Part shown: one piece after another, positions 9,011-18,587 of the stretch
How positions within the stretch are numbered: the stretch's first letter is position 1
How the letters are laid out: each line of letters begins with the position of its first letter
Notes under the pieces: generated by a model
Told to the model about the DNA's origin: nothing
The model's database searches: none
What the model saw: the letters and a program-made list of their open reading frames with translations, nothing else
Translations under genes and position numbers: made by a program
Origin: Podochytrium sp. JEL0797
Lineage: Eukaryota; Chytridiomycota; Chytridiomycetes; Chytridiales; Chytriomycetaceae
Direction of reading: 5' to 3'
Assembly (NCBI GenBank): GCA_027596195.1
Contig: JADGJG010000354.1
Coordinates: 1 to 22,888 of the forward strand
DNA length: 22,888 nt

Positions 9011-10033
9011 AACGCCGTTGGTCTCTCTCGAGCAAATTTGCTGCTAAGACAGAGTCGATGCGCGTTGATTTTGAAGGCGGGCACTACTTCCCGCGACACT
9101 CTCAAACTTCATTGAAGTCTCACCAAATGTCAGCTATTCGTCAGAGTATATATTTCTTCGGCCAATCCTTACAAACGCGTCAAACTTCTGCTCGTTTCAC
9201 GCGCGCCATTTTTGATTTCCACGACGCGATTGAATCGCTCGGAATGATTATCTCGGGGTCTCCTTCTCCGAATACATGCGAGACTCCCTTGTGGAGAGAT
9301 CGACGCGAAATTCGTTTTTCTGCACTTGGTTGTATCTCCTCGCGTTGCGCGACGTTCACGCCAACCAAAAGCCCATTTCCATTTCAATTTGGTGCATTCC
9401 GCGGCCGGCTCCCGAACTCGCGCGACGCTGTCGGTTCCTGCGGCAATCTCCCAAGACGAAATCTTCAAGCTGTAACGCCGCTTGTCTCTCTCGATGCGAC
9501 AGAGTCGATGCGCGTCGAATTTGAAGGCGGGTAATGTTTTTCTGACGACTTGCGACACTCCCAGATCAACTCCATTGACGTCTCATGAAATTTCGGATAT
9601 TCGTCAGTCTATATTTCTTCGGCTCATTATATCGCGTGCAATTTCTCATTTCGACGACGCGACTGAATCGTCTGGAGAATTATTCCGGAGTCGCCATTTG
9701 GCCGAATACTTGCGAATTGTTTTGGATTTAATCTGGCAAGAGATCGACACGAAACAGTTTGCAGGTGTTTTTCCGCACTTGATCTTCACATTGCGGGATG
9801 CTCACGCCAATGAAAAGCCCCTGTCCCTTTCAATTTGGTGTGTTCTCATGAAATTTCGAATATTCAAGGGAGTCCATATTTCGTCGTCCAATGCGTCCAA
9901 ACGCATCAAAATTCTACTCGATCGACGCGTCTCGCGCGCGATTTCTGATTTCGAAGACGCGACCGATTCGTCTCGACTGAATTCTTGTGTCGCTCTTGCA
10001 GCCAAATGCGCCTTTCCCTGTCGATTTGGCGGC
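9011..10033. repeat. Three tandem diverged repeat copies
   Basis: Copy 1 is about 9011-9397, copy 2 about 9474-9843 and copy 3 (internally shortened) about 9844-10033. Copies 1 and 2 share the blocks GTCTCTCTCGA, GACAGAGTCGATGCGCGT, TTTGAAGGCGGG, TATTCGTCAG, TATATTTCTTCGGC, GACGCGA.TGAATCG, GAGATCGACACGAAA or close variants, and TTTCAATTTGGTG. Copy 3 keeps the middle and end blocks. No stable reading frame is conserved across the copies, so the unit looks non-coding or long decayed. Confidence 0.7.
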
Positions 10034-10165
10034 CACCACCCGATTGGGCATATGAACCACATCTGGCCCTGAGCACCCCACGCGTAATACTAAATGTGGC
10101 GTGAGGGGTCGAAATGGTTGTGAATTCTCGTACAGACGTGTTCCACGTGTGAGGTTTAGCCGATT
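10030..10165 (-). pseudogene. Decayed member of the CPVGW-motif family (copy E)
   Basis: The minus strand reads HTWNTS in one frame, then after a frame change FDPSRHI, TAG (10092-10090), YYAWGAQGQMWFICPIGWW. This matches FDPSQHFWYHAWDPALEMRFVCPVGWW of the 152-aa gene. The stop again replaces a Trp (TGG to TAG). Downstream the sequence runs directly into the third tandem repeat copy, so the normal C-terminal end is missing. It is clearly a non-functional fragment. Confidence 0.7.
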
Positions 10166-10710
10166 CGCAGTGCTGTTGTTTAAGCTGAATTGTTTTCGAG
10201 TTAGGAGCTCTGACAGAGACTTTTCAAGGTGGCTTTGACATCCAGGGGTGATTTCTGGTTTCATTTTACCTTTGATCAAGGAAATCCCGACACAAGTGGT
10301 TCTCATGGTGGCTGTGTTTTTCGGCGAGGACGAGTAGAGCGAAAGTGAGACTAGTGACGAGCTAAAAGTAATATAAAAGTGGCTCAACGATATTCGAAAT
10401 CTCTTGCGGGGTATTGCAGGTAAGGCTTTTGCTGGGTCTTCTATTGTAGTGTTAAGTGGTGAGACGACGTATTCGTGCCCTCCAACACATACACACACAC
10501 GACACGCGCACGCACACACTCACGTGCTTTTAAAGTAATTTCTTCTGTTGTATTTGTTGCTGTGACGTTGGTGATGGTCGACAAAGTTTCGCGTTTGGAG
10601 TTAGAACTTCCTTTGTTTCAAAACCTGCAGCGATTTTCATTCGCAGCTGGGCACGCGCTTTGTTCAGTGTACCGAAATTTATAGTAAAATATAAATCTAA
10701 TTTATTGCAT
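10166..10710. other. Intergenic with CA-rich tract
   Basis: No gene is supported. A CA-rich microsatellite-like tract lies at about 10484-10525. The OPT gene's poly(A) signal (AATAAA on the minus strand) lies near 10700. Confidence 0.5.
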
Positions 10711-13387
10711 CTAATTCCCCGCAACAACACCCGGACAAAACAACCCATCCCCAGTCGTGTTCGTCCCACTAGCCAAATAATACGAGCAATCGAAATCTTC
10801 AAAAGTCGCACCGGGATAGCAGTACCAGTCGAGTGGTACGTTTGCAGTATTCGGATTAAGCACATGATGCGTAGTGAAAGAGATATTGGCTACACCCATG
10901 AACGAAATCACGAGGGCAATGATTCCCGCTGAGGCATCAAACGCGGCTCCAATGACGTACAGGTACTTTTGGTAAAACTCCTTGTGTCGGTTGAACATGT
11001 AAACTTGTGCCCAGAGTCCCACAAGGAGAGGCACAACGATGCTGACTTGGTACGTGTTGGGACCCGCGAATTGGAAGAAGATTGAGAAGTTGACGTAATG
11101 CCACACCGTGCTCTTGTAAATGTACTTGTTGGCCAACCAGGGGAAGACAGGGCAAACGGCGCCGACGAGGAAGCACCACATGAGACCCTCGTAAATCGAC
11201 CCGATTCCAAAGAACCTTTGGGGTCCGATGGCTCCCCAAATACCGCCAGCCGAGTAGAAAATTTGGTAGTTGATCATGTTCCAATCCGTGCTGTGTGCAC
11301 CCACCAGACGGCCCGTATTGAACATCATGTACCACGCGGCCGCAACGGACACGACAGAGTTGATAAGAGTGCCCCAGAATTGAGCTGCCACCATCGCACG
11401 AGGCGGGATGTGGAGGTACTGTCCCAGCTTCAAGTCTGCCGACAGGGCAAGGGCCTGAATGAGGTTATTGGTTCCCCAAGACTTGAATGCCATTACGGCG
11501 ACGGTTTGACCCGGGATCATGAGTCCGATAATGAATTCGGACACTACGTTGAGGTACATGGGAACTCCACTGATGGCTTGAATGGCGCCGTAGGGTACCA
11601 CAAACAACGAGACCATGAACAGGTTGAAGAAGATGCCCCACCATGGCATGCCGAAAGGAGTAAAGATGGAGACCAAGAGACCAGCGACGACCACAATGAC
11701 CATGAACACGAGATAGAACATGTCAGGAACGTCCGGGTAAGCCTCCATCATTTTCACGTGCTTGTCCAATGCGTCCACTTCGTCGCGAACTTGGCGGAAC
11801 GCGTTTGTTGTCTGCCGATATAGGTCTTTGCCGTACCAGAGACCAACGTGGACCAGAGCAGAAGTGACAGTCAAGAATGAAGACGCGTACGAGAGGGAGA
11901 ACATTCCCGTGAGGTGGATAGGGGCGACATTATTGTAAGCCTAAAAAACCATCGAACCAGTTTTAGATCCAGAAAGCAAGCAAAATCACTGAGACCAGAC
12001 AACATACCGTCATATTGATATTGTAGTCATCCGAGACATTGTAAAAGTAGCTTGGCCTGACCTTGGACCCAAGCGCCTTTGTCCCATTCGCATTCCCGAC
12101 AAAAAGAGACGCAGAGTTGACGGCCGGATTCAAGACATTGTAAGGTGTATCGGGCGACAGTCGAAGCTCCTTGTTGACGCCAAAGACGTTCTCGGCGTAG
12201 AAAACGGGCGTCAGGATCCAGAGGAAGAACAAATTTCCAAGCGCGTTTGTGATATTGTACCTGAATTTAAAGTTTTGTCAGATACTATGTAGTTCAAGTA
12301 ACGCCAATATAATACGGTACCAGATGGGCATGGTGAAGTTGCCGGAGAGAATAAAAGGCCAATCAAACGTAATCCCAAGGAACCCTGCACCACTCGTGAC
12401 AGATCCCAACAACGCGTTGAACGGCGACAACTGCCCAGACTGTCCGCTCCCTTTTCCGGCAATCAAACATCCCAACGCCACAGCCTGAAGACCAGGAGCA
12501 AAGTACTCCGGAATCCATTCGTAAACGAACATGCCCACAAACGCAACCCAGAAGACTGCCGTTCGAGACCACGTGAGCTTGCTTCCCGTCTCGGCAGAGT
12601 CGACCTTGTGGAACGATGCGAATGTAGCAATTCTAAATGAGTTTTTGGAATTTAAGTTCAAGAAGCATCTGGCAGTGCGTTTCTTACGTTGAAAGGTTAC
12701 TTGGCCACCACATAGCTGTTGGCTTGACGAGGAAGCGACGCGTGAGGCCAGAGAAGCCGTACCCGAGGAACTGCGTGACGAGAACAAAGGCAAGCGCGCT
12801 GATAAACGTGATGCTGCTGTTGTCCATCAAATCCGGGTGTGTTTGCACAATCACGTTATCCAGGCCGTACGGAAGACCAGAAACGGATGTGATAATGTAG
12901 ATGAGGACGTGTTCCTCTGTAAGAAGCTTTATAAGTATTTGATACATCCACGAGTTTATGCACGAAGCATGAAAACGTACTCATCGAGAATGGACCAGGA
13001 TTGAGGAATCCAGAAGGAAGGACTTTCGACATGAATACTCCAATTGGGTACGAGACAATGATTGCAACAGTGGAAGAAATTGTGAACGGATTCGAGCGGA
13101 AACTCAGAGCCGTGTTCGCGAATGACAAAATGACCGCGAAGACTGTTCCCAGGAAAACGGCACGGAAGGAGAAGGCTGGAGTCGACGGGTCATCGGTTTG
13201 TGGGACAATAAACTCACTGGTGGCGAAAGTCATCGTTATCAGATGTCTCACTCAAAATGCAGTGGCAAGATAAGCCTCACATGTGCTCCTCGACGAATTT
13301 GGCATCGCTCAACTCAGCGTCGTCTGCCATGTCGGGATGGGACTCGATGAACTCGTCTATTTTCTTTTCGTCGTCGAGAATGGTCAT
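10711..13387 (-). CDS. OPT-family oligopeptide transporter
   Basis: Proton-coupled plasma-membrane importer of small peptides (OPT family; some members carry glutathione or metal chelates). Six exons: 13387-13281, 13216-12981, 12916-12688, 12632-12321, 12260-12008 and 11940-10711. Introns are 64, 64, 55, 60 and 67 nt, and the product is 788 aa, a normal length. Family hallmarks are seen: NPG (108-110) in GFLNPGPFSMKEHVLIY, GLDNVIVQ, PEYFAPGLQ, the N-terminal GMFSLSYASSF block, and HIPPR (556-560, the family's KIPPR site with His for Lys). Many hydrophobic segments fit 12-16 transmembrane spans. The short acidic N-terminus (MTILDDEKK) is cytoplasmic. The ATG is in a good context (CACCATGAC), and AATAAA follows the stop. 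Three GATA sites ~430-450 bp upstream suggest nitrogen control (inference). The exact substrate cannot be told. Confidence 0.95.
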
Positions 13388-14126
13388 GGTGGTGGGTTAA
13401 TTCGCCGAGAGGGGATTTTGAGTCTCCTTTTGTAGTGCGGGCGGGTGGCGTTTGGGGGCTTCAAGCACAATTTTTTTGATTGATTAAATGAGACAAAAGC
13501 GATGGCGTGAGACGAAATGCATCGCGCTGCAGGCTCCAAGCACACTCAGACGTAAGATCATTGCCTAATCACATCTTGATCGCCTACTTTGAGTCGCAGT
13601 CCTTACTGGGGGAGGAGTGCCGCTGGGTGGGTGGTGTCCAACAAAGCCTCGTTATGACTAAATGGCAGTTCCATATTAGCAGTGCTCTAGTTTATTCGCA
13701 GGAATAAGAGAAATAAATATACCTACTGCTGTGAGACGAGCATGATATTTCGATGTCGCCATCTTTCATTGCGCTACCGCCCAGAAGACACAGGCTCTCT
13801 CGGTTCCTCTTCCGATAAGAGATAGGCGGTGGAATGATAAGCCCACACTAATCTTGGAGAATTAGAGAACAAACTGCCACCACCCAAATGTATTTGTAAT
13901 TAGATGTGGAAATCCTGTCAGAAACAAAACGGCAACGACGGCTTCCGCCTGCGGGGCGCACCCACAGTCCTCTTTATGGAAGGGCTTTGAAGTGCAGAAA
14001 CAGTGCTTTGTTGAGAGGGGGCTTGAACGTTTTTTGGCCGACGCGTACGCAGGTTTATGATTTCGAAATAAAAGTATCTTTTATTATAATAATACCTCAG
14101 CAAAATCAACACTTGCACTACCATCC
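13388..14126. other. OPT promoter region, no gene seen
   Basis: This lies between the OPT start and the 3' end of the GPI-protein gene, both minus strand. Apart from the GATA cluster at 13813-13840 and the poly(A) signal of the wall-protein gene near 14085, no coding sequence is supported. Confidence 0.6.
13813..13840 (+). promoter_or_regulatory. Cluster of three GATA-factor sites
   Basis: CGATAA, AGATAG and TGATAA lie within 28 bp, all matching HGATAR on the plus strand. In fungi such sites bind AreA/Nit2/Gat-type nitrogen regulators. They are 425-455 bp upstream of the OPT start codon. Function is inferred from motif and position only. Confidence 0.5.
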
Positions 14127-15157
14127 TCAAAGAATTGGAACAACCGCCATTGAAATTAGCATCCCAAGAGTACCAAGAACGTTCACTGGTCCGGAATTGG
14201 CCACAGTTGTATGAACAGTGACCGCTTTCGCGACAGGGGCGGTGAGGAATGGGCTGGACCCACCAGCAATGGTGAAATCTGGAGAGAAACATACTCTGAG
14301 CACGGCTCCATCGAAATATTTCGACTTGATCGAGTACGAATTTCCATTCACAAGATTCGGCACTACAGAAGAAGCCGATCCATCCGAAACCACGGGAGAA
14401 TTCCTGAAGATCAAAGCCCCGCCAGGCGTAGCAACGACATTGTTGGGATCCGACGCGTTATCAATCTCAAACGAAAGCGAACCAGAATTGAAGACTGAAT
14501 CTGGGGTTCCGACAATCTTCCAGGTGATAGTGAACGGTTGACCAACAATGAGAATCTGGTTCGAAATGGGATCAATGATGGAGATTGCAGCGCCGCTGGA
14601 AGTGGTGCATCCGTTGTCTGGAAGCAGGGCGGAAACTATGGAGGGAATGGCAGAAGCTGCGGAGATGGCTTGTACGGGAGCAGTGGGTGCGAAAGGTGAA
14701 GTGGAGATTGCTGCGGAGTTCGAACCTTCTGCGGCTTGGGAGGCTAAACGTCCAAAGGAATCGCACGTGGCAGAAAGACTGGCAGTCTGGGAGCGAGGTA
14801 TCAGCTCTGGCTATAAAGGCAACACACTCACGATGGACGCGCCAACACTTGCATCCGAGGCATCGCATGCAGTCTGGGTACAGCTCGAAATAGACCCCGC
14901 AGTGACGGAAGGGTCGGCGCAAAGCCCAGAGATCTCGGCCAGAATGGAGGTTGAGTTGCTGGGCTATGTTTTCTTAAGTCAGGGGGTGCATCGATTGGAA
15001 CGCGCTTTCTCCTCACCACCACACACGAATGAACGCACTCAGGAAGACTCTGCAGCACTGCAAGAGTTTGATCCAGAAAGTTCTGTTCGGTCGTTGAAAG
15101 AGCTGACTGTGCTTGGATGCAAACAGCAAGCAGTGTGGAAAGAAGAAGCCGAAACAT
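14127..15157 (-). CDS. GPI-anchored wall protein with CFEM-like and Kre9/Knh1-like regions
   Basis: Exons 15157-15017, 14963-14832 and 14786-14127 join in phase 0 across introns of 53 and 45 nt to give 310 aa. Residues 1-17 form a signal peptide (MFRLLLSTLLAVCIQAQ). Residues 38-99 carry six cysteines (41, 45, 62, 75, 80, 99) with CVHSC, GLCADPS and SCTQTACDASD, resembling a CFEM domain that lacks two of the usual eight. A Ser/Ala-rich linker follows. Residues ~160-275 (ISNQILIVGQPFTITWKIVG onward) match the Kre9/Knh1-like N-terminal domain of Ser/Thr-rich GPI proteins. The C-terminus ANSGPVNVLGTLGMLISMAV fits a GPI signal with cleavage near N288-G290. CFEM proteins can bind haem, but loss of cysteines makes that uncertain. 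It probably sits in the wall or outer plasma membrane. A poly(A) signal lies ~40 bases after the stop. Confidence 0.8.
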
Positions 15158-15393
15158 GGCGGTTGCACTAGGAGAAAAGAAAAATCCACGCGCCACGGAA
15201 AAACTCGATCGTTCGAATTTGATGAACAAACACAATCCGCTCTTTTCGTGATCAATCAAACAAAATCTAACAGTATTGCTCTTTGGTCTATTTTCGCCGA
15301 TTGATAACTGTTGGAGCATTGGCTAAGAACTGGCCTGTTGCCAGGATGATTAATATGTTTTAAAATGTCGAATAAATCAATCTAATTATACCA

Positions 15394-15405
15394 TGTATCG
15401 ATACA
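15394..15405. promoter_or_regulatory. 12-bp palindrome TGTATCGATACA
   Basis: A perfect dyad in the divergent promoter region, of a size bound by homodimeric regulators. One such site can occur by chance. Confidence 0.25.
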
Positions 15406-15627
15406 CGTTTCAATCAACTCTCACGATCCCGGCAAATCTTTGAATAACATGCTGCCTCGATCGCTGCCTGGCTGCACGCGATCCCTCAAAAACTTGAAAT
15501 GACACACGTAATTCATGCATATTTGTCCATTGGAATCCATAACGACGCGGCGGACAAACACGAACGTTCAGGCAACTGCCTCAGGTACCAGGCGAATACA
15601 GTCAAGTGCAGGCCACATCCCGGCCAT

Positions 15628-15652
15628 GTGTGAGCTGCCAAAGTGTGCATCA
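15628..15652 (+). promoter_or_regulatory. Promoter element shared with the UNC93-like gene
   Basis: TGTGAGCTGCC followed by AAAGTGTGCATCAG. It recurs at 18146-18169 as TGTGAGCTGCC then CGAGTGTACACAG, about 20 of 24 aligned bases identical. It lies ~325-345 bp before the permease ATG. Confidence 0.4.
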
Positions 15653-15662
15653 GACATCTTCA

Positions 15663-15705
15663 TATCTTGACAGGATTTCAGATATCTTCTTATCTTGTCA
15701 GGATT
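15663..15705 (+). promoter_or_regulatory. Direct repeat with GATA-type cores upstream of the permease
   Basis: TATCTTGACAGGATT (15663-15677) and TATCTTGTCAGGATT (15691-15705) differ at one base and are 28 bp apart. Each begins with a reverse GATA core; the second reads AGATAA on the minus strand. Centred ~290 bp upstream of the permease ATG. Regulatory role inferred. Confidence 0.5.
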
Positions 15706-15973
15706 GCGTCATTTTTGCCGCCAAGTTCTGCCAAGTCATTTTGTGGATGAAACTTCTTCATTTCCAAGTCCCCTCGAAACTTCTACCTGTCGTTATAAAA
15801 ACGGCAGTCTCTCATGTCCATCTCCTTCTCAGATTGCGCCGGCATGGCGGGCCTGTGCCAGCCACGTTCCGGTGGCTTCAATCACCTCCGTCTTTGGGAG
15901 ATTAAAAAAAAATTCGGGACTGCCAAAAAGCCCACGCACAAATCAACAATTTTGCAAAAACTCAGCCCGAAAC

Positions 15974-17975
15974 ATGGCAGCCAGAGAAACTGAAGTCGCC
16001 GCCCTCGACTCTGCCCCAGAGGGCCACCATTTAAAGCGCAGGCTTCAGGTAACCTCGAGTGAAATCATGTGATAGCGACACATACTCAACGCCACGATCT
16101 CCCCTCAGGCTCGTCACTTGGAAATGATCGCCATCGGAGGAACCATTGGAACGGGTCTACTCCTCCGTTCAGGAGGAGCTATCGCGAAATCAGGGCCGCT
16201 GGGTGCACTCCTCTGTTTTGCGATTGTAGGTCTCCAAGTGTTTGGTGTCGCCTCCGGGATTGGAGAGATGGCAACTCTGCTCCCAGTGGAGGGCGCGTTC
16301 TCTCACTTTCCCTCCCGTTTCGTGAATCCAGCGCTTGGTTTTTCTAATGGATGGAACTACTGGATCTTGTGGTAAGTCAGTACCTCTTTTTCAAAATTGG
16401 CGGAACGTTGACCGGATAAAATGTTGACTCCAGGGCCGTCATTTTCCCTGCCGAGCTTTCAGGTATTGCCAGTCTCATGGGATACTGGGTGCCCACCACG
16501 CAAGTCGCTTCCTGGATATGGTCTCTCGTGTTCATGGTTCCCTTGGTCGGAGTCAATCTCTTCAACGTCACCGGTGTGTCTCGCCTACATCCAATCACTT
16601 ATTCAAGTTTGCCGTTCTTGTTTCTCACACGTTCATTTTTCTCATCAGGATTCGCTGAAACTGAGTTCTTCCTCTGCATCGTCAAAATCATCGCCATCGT
16701 CATGTTCCTCGTGATTGGCGTTTTCGTGTGGTTCGGAGTCGGTCAAGACACTGGATTCCTCGGATTCAAGAACTGGAGTCCAGCCGTGGTTGGTGATTCG
16801 TCGCTGAACCGCTTCCTCAACATTGGAGGCACGTTCACGACGGCTTTCTTCTCGTATGGAGGAACCGAGTTGGTTGGACTTACTGCGGGAGAGGCTGCTA
16901 ACCCTAGAAAGTCTGTGCCAAGAGCCATTAATGGTAATTTTCTGCCTTTGTCGTGTTTTCAAACTCGTCCTCACACTACTTCACAAACAGGAACCTTCTG
17001 GAGAATCATCATCTTCTACCTCGGATCCATTTTCCTCGTGGGTGTCCTTCTCTCCCCAGACTCGCCCATCCTCAAAGCCGCCAGCATCAAAGAATCGCCA
17101 TTTGTTTATGCGTACTCCTCGGCCGGAATCAAGTTCGGCGCAGACTTTATGAACTTTGTGATCATCGTTTCGGCCTCTTCTGCAGCCAACTCATCCTTGT
17201 ATGCATGTGCGAGAACGTTGTTGAGATTGGCAGAAGAGGGCAGTGCTCCCAAGTTCTTCGCCAAGGTGTGTTGGTCTAATTCCTTTGCCAAACGCGTTTT
17301 ACTAAAACTTTTCTTAGATTGACAAGCGCGGTGTTCCCGTCAACTCTGTATTTATTGTTGGATTCTTTGGATTGGCCGCTGTAGTTGCCGCATACGCGTC
17401 GGGTCCTGAAGGATCCGGACACGTCTTTGACTGGTTGTCGGGTGTCATTTCCTACGGTACACACCCTCCCAAACCACCCCTGGCTCCATCAAACCGCAGT
17501 CTAACACTCCCCCTCTCAATAAATAGGAATCATGGCAAACTGGATGATCATGTCCTACACCCACCTTCGCTTCCGCTCCGGCTACCTCGCCCAAGGCCGC
17601 AAAATCGAAGACCTCCCTTACGTCGCTCCCTTCTACCCATACGCCGACTACCTGTCCCTCACAATCGGCGCCGTCGTCACCTCCTTCATGCTCGTCTCGG
17701 CTTTCTACAACGTGAACAACCTCCCCAATTTCTTCAACCTCCAATGGTTCATGGACAAGTCGTGGACGTACTGCGGGGTTCCTTTGACGATTCTGTTGTT
17801 TATCGGACACGGGACATTCAAGAGTGGGTTCAAGGTTGTTGCGTTCGAGGATATGGATTTCGAGACGGGAAGATTGATTGAGACTGAGGCAGAGAAGGAG
17901 GAGAATGCGCATATTCACGATAAGCCGCAAAACTTGAAGGAGTGGGGAAAGAGAGTGTGGTTCAAGTTGTTTTGA
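15974..17975 (+). CDS. Amino-acid permease (AAT/APC family)
   Basis: Proton-coupled plasma-membrane amino-acid importer of the fungal AAT family (AA_permease fold). Seven exons: 15974-16048, 16109-16371, 16434-16573, 16649-16933, 16991-17265, 17318-17456 and 17527-17975. Introns are 60, 62, 75, 57, 52 and 70 nt; the product is 541 aa. The signature HLEMIAIGGTIGTGLLLRSG (28-47) begins transmembrane span 1. Later family blocks are SYGGTELVGLTAGEAANPRK with VPRAIN, and NSSLYACARTLLRLAEEGSAPKF. About 12 hydrophobic spans are visible. The N-terminus is short (27 residues before the domain) and the cytoplasmic C-tail is acidic. Substrate range cannot be read from sequence. The start is the first ATG in the exon (AAACATGGC). 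It is the middle of an uptake/cell-surface block. Confidence 0.95.
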
Positions 17976-18587
17976 GTTTCTGTTTGGTTTTCCTTCGTTC
18001 AGATGTACATGTAGATTAAATGAATTCTAAAATCATTCTGGGATGTCTACGAAGTTTCGCTGCTATTTTGCTTTAGTATGCGTTGTGAACCTGCTCGCCG
18101 ACTGCGAGTCACGAAGTGGGCTCCAGCGTGAACAATTCCTTGTTATGTGAGCTGCCCGAGTGTACACAGGTTCTCGCAACATCATTAAAACAGGTTTGGT
18201 GGCGATCTCCAGGCGCGTTTGAAGGACTATCGCCTTGTTTTTTGTCGGGTGTTTTGGTCTCCAACTTCAATCGCTGAGTTCGCGCAACAGCCTTTGCAAC
18301 TCTGTTTTTGAAACGAATCGGATAGAATAAATTGAATTTATAAACTGACTACAATCCAGTATGAAAATGATGCTGCATTGTAAATGATGCTGCCTTTTTA
18401 ATCAATCATGATTTGGTAATGAGAATTGATGAAAACGACGTGATATATTGACGGCGAGACGTGATTTGGGGTGGCTGATACTGCGCTGCCTGAAAAGCCA
18501 GTGATCGAAGGCGTTGATGAAGTGTGGCCCCCGTCAAAAAGCCATAAATTGCGCACATTCCCCCTTTTGAACACTCATCCTCCAAAA
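17976..18587. other. Intergenic, promoter of the UNC93-like gene
   Basis: No gene is supported. It holds the shared element at 18146-18169 and a 13-base direct repeat AAATGATGCTGC (near 18364 and 18382). An open frame without ATG (18465-18587) runs into the next gene. Confidence 0.5.
18146..18169 (+). promoter_or_regulatory. Promoter element shared with the permease gene
   Basis: This is the second occurrence of the element described at 15628-15652, in the same orientation and ~420-440 bp before the UNC93-like ATG. Confidence 0.4.

Larger units (their letters stand above)
15158..15973. other. Divergent intergenic region of the wall-protein and permease genes
   Basis: 816 bp shared upstream of two divergent genes. 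No coding sequence is supported. It contains a 12-bp palindrome (15394-15405), the element shared with the UNC93 promoter (15628-15652) and the repeated GATA-bearing motif (15663-15705). Confidence 0.6.

Noticed and set aside
945..10033. CRISPR-like arrays
   Set aside because: The repeats are long, few, diverged and without regular unique spacers, and the genome is eukaryotic.
9482..10072. 196-codon plus-strand open frame in the tandem-repeat region
   Set aside because: It starts at a non-ATG codon, runs across repeat copies whose frames do not agree, and ends antisense to decayed copy E.
11098..11823. Long plus-strand open frame (241 codons) over the OPT gene
   Set aside because: It is antisense to the strongly supported OPT coding exon, and its composition (runs of His, Asp, Glu, Arg) is that of a mirrored membrane-protein gene.
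14548..15171. 207-codon plus-strand open frame
   Set aside because: Antisense shadow of the GPI-anchored protein; it crosses that gene's introns without interruption and has no domain.
18471..18587. Start of the UNC93-like protein at position 18471
   Set aside because: That codon is GTG. The first in-frame ATG, in a good context, is at 18588. The upstream frame is kept only as a finding.
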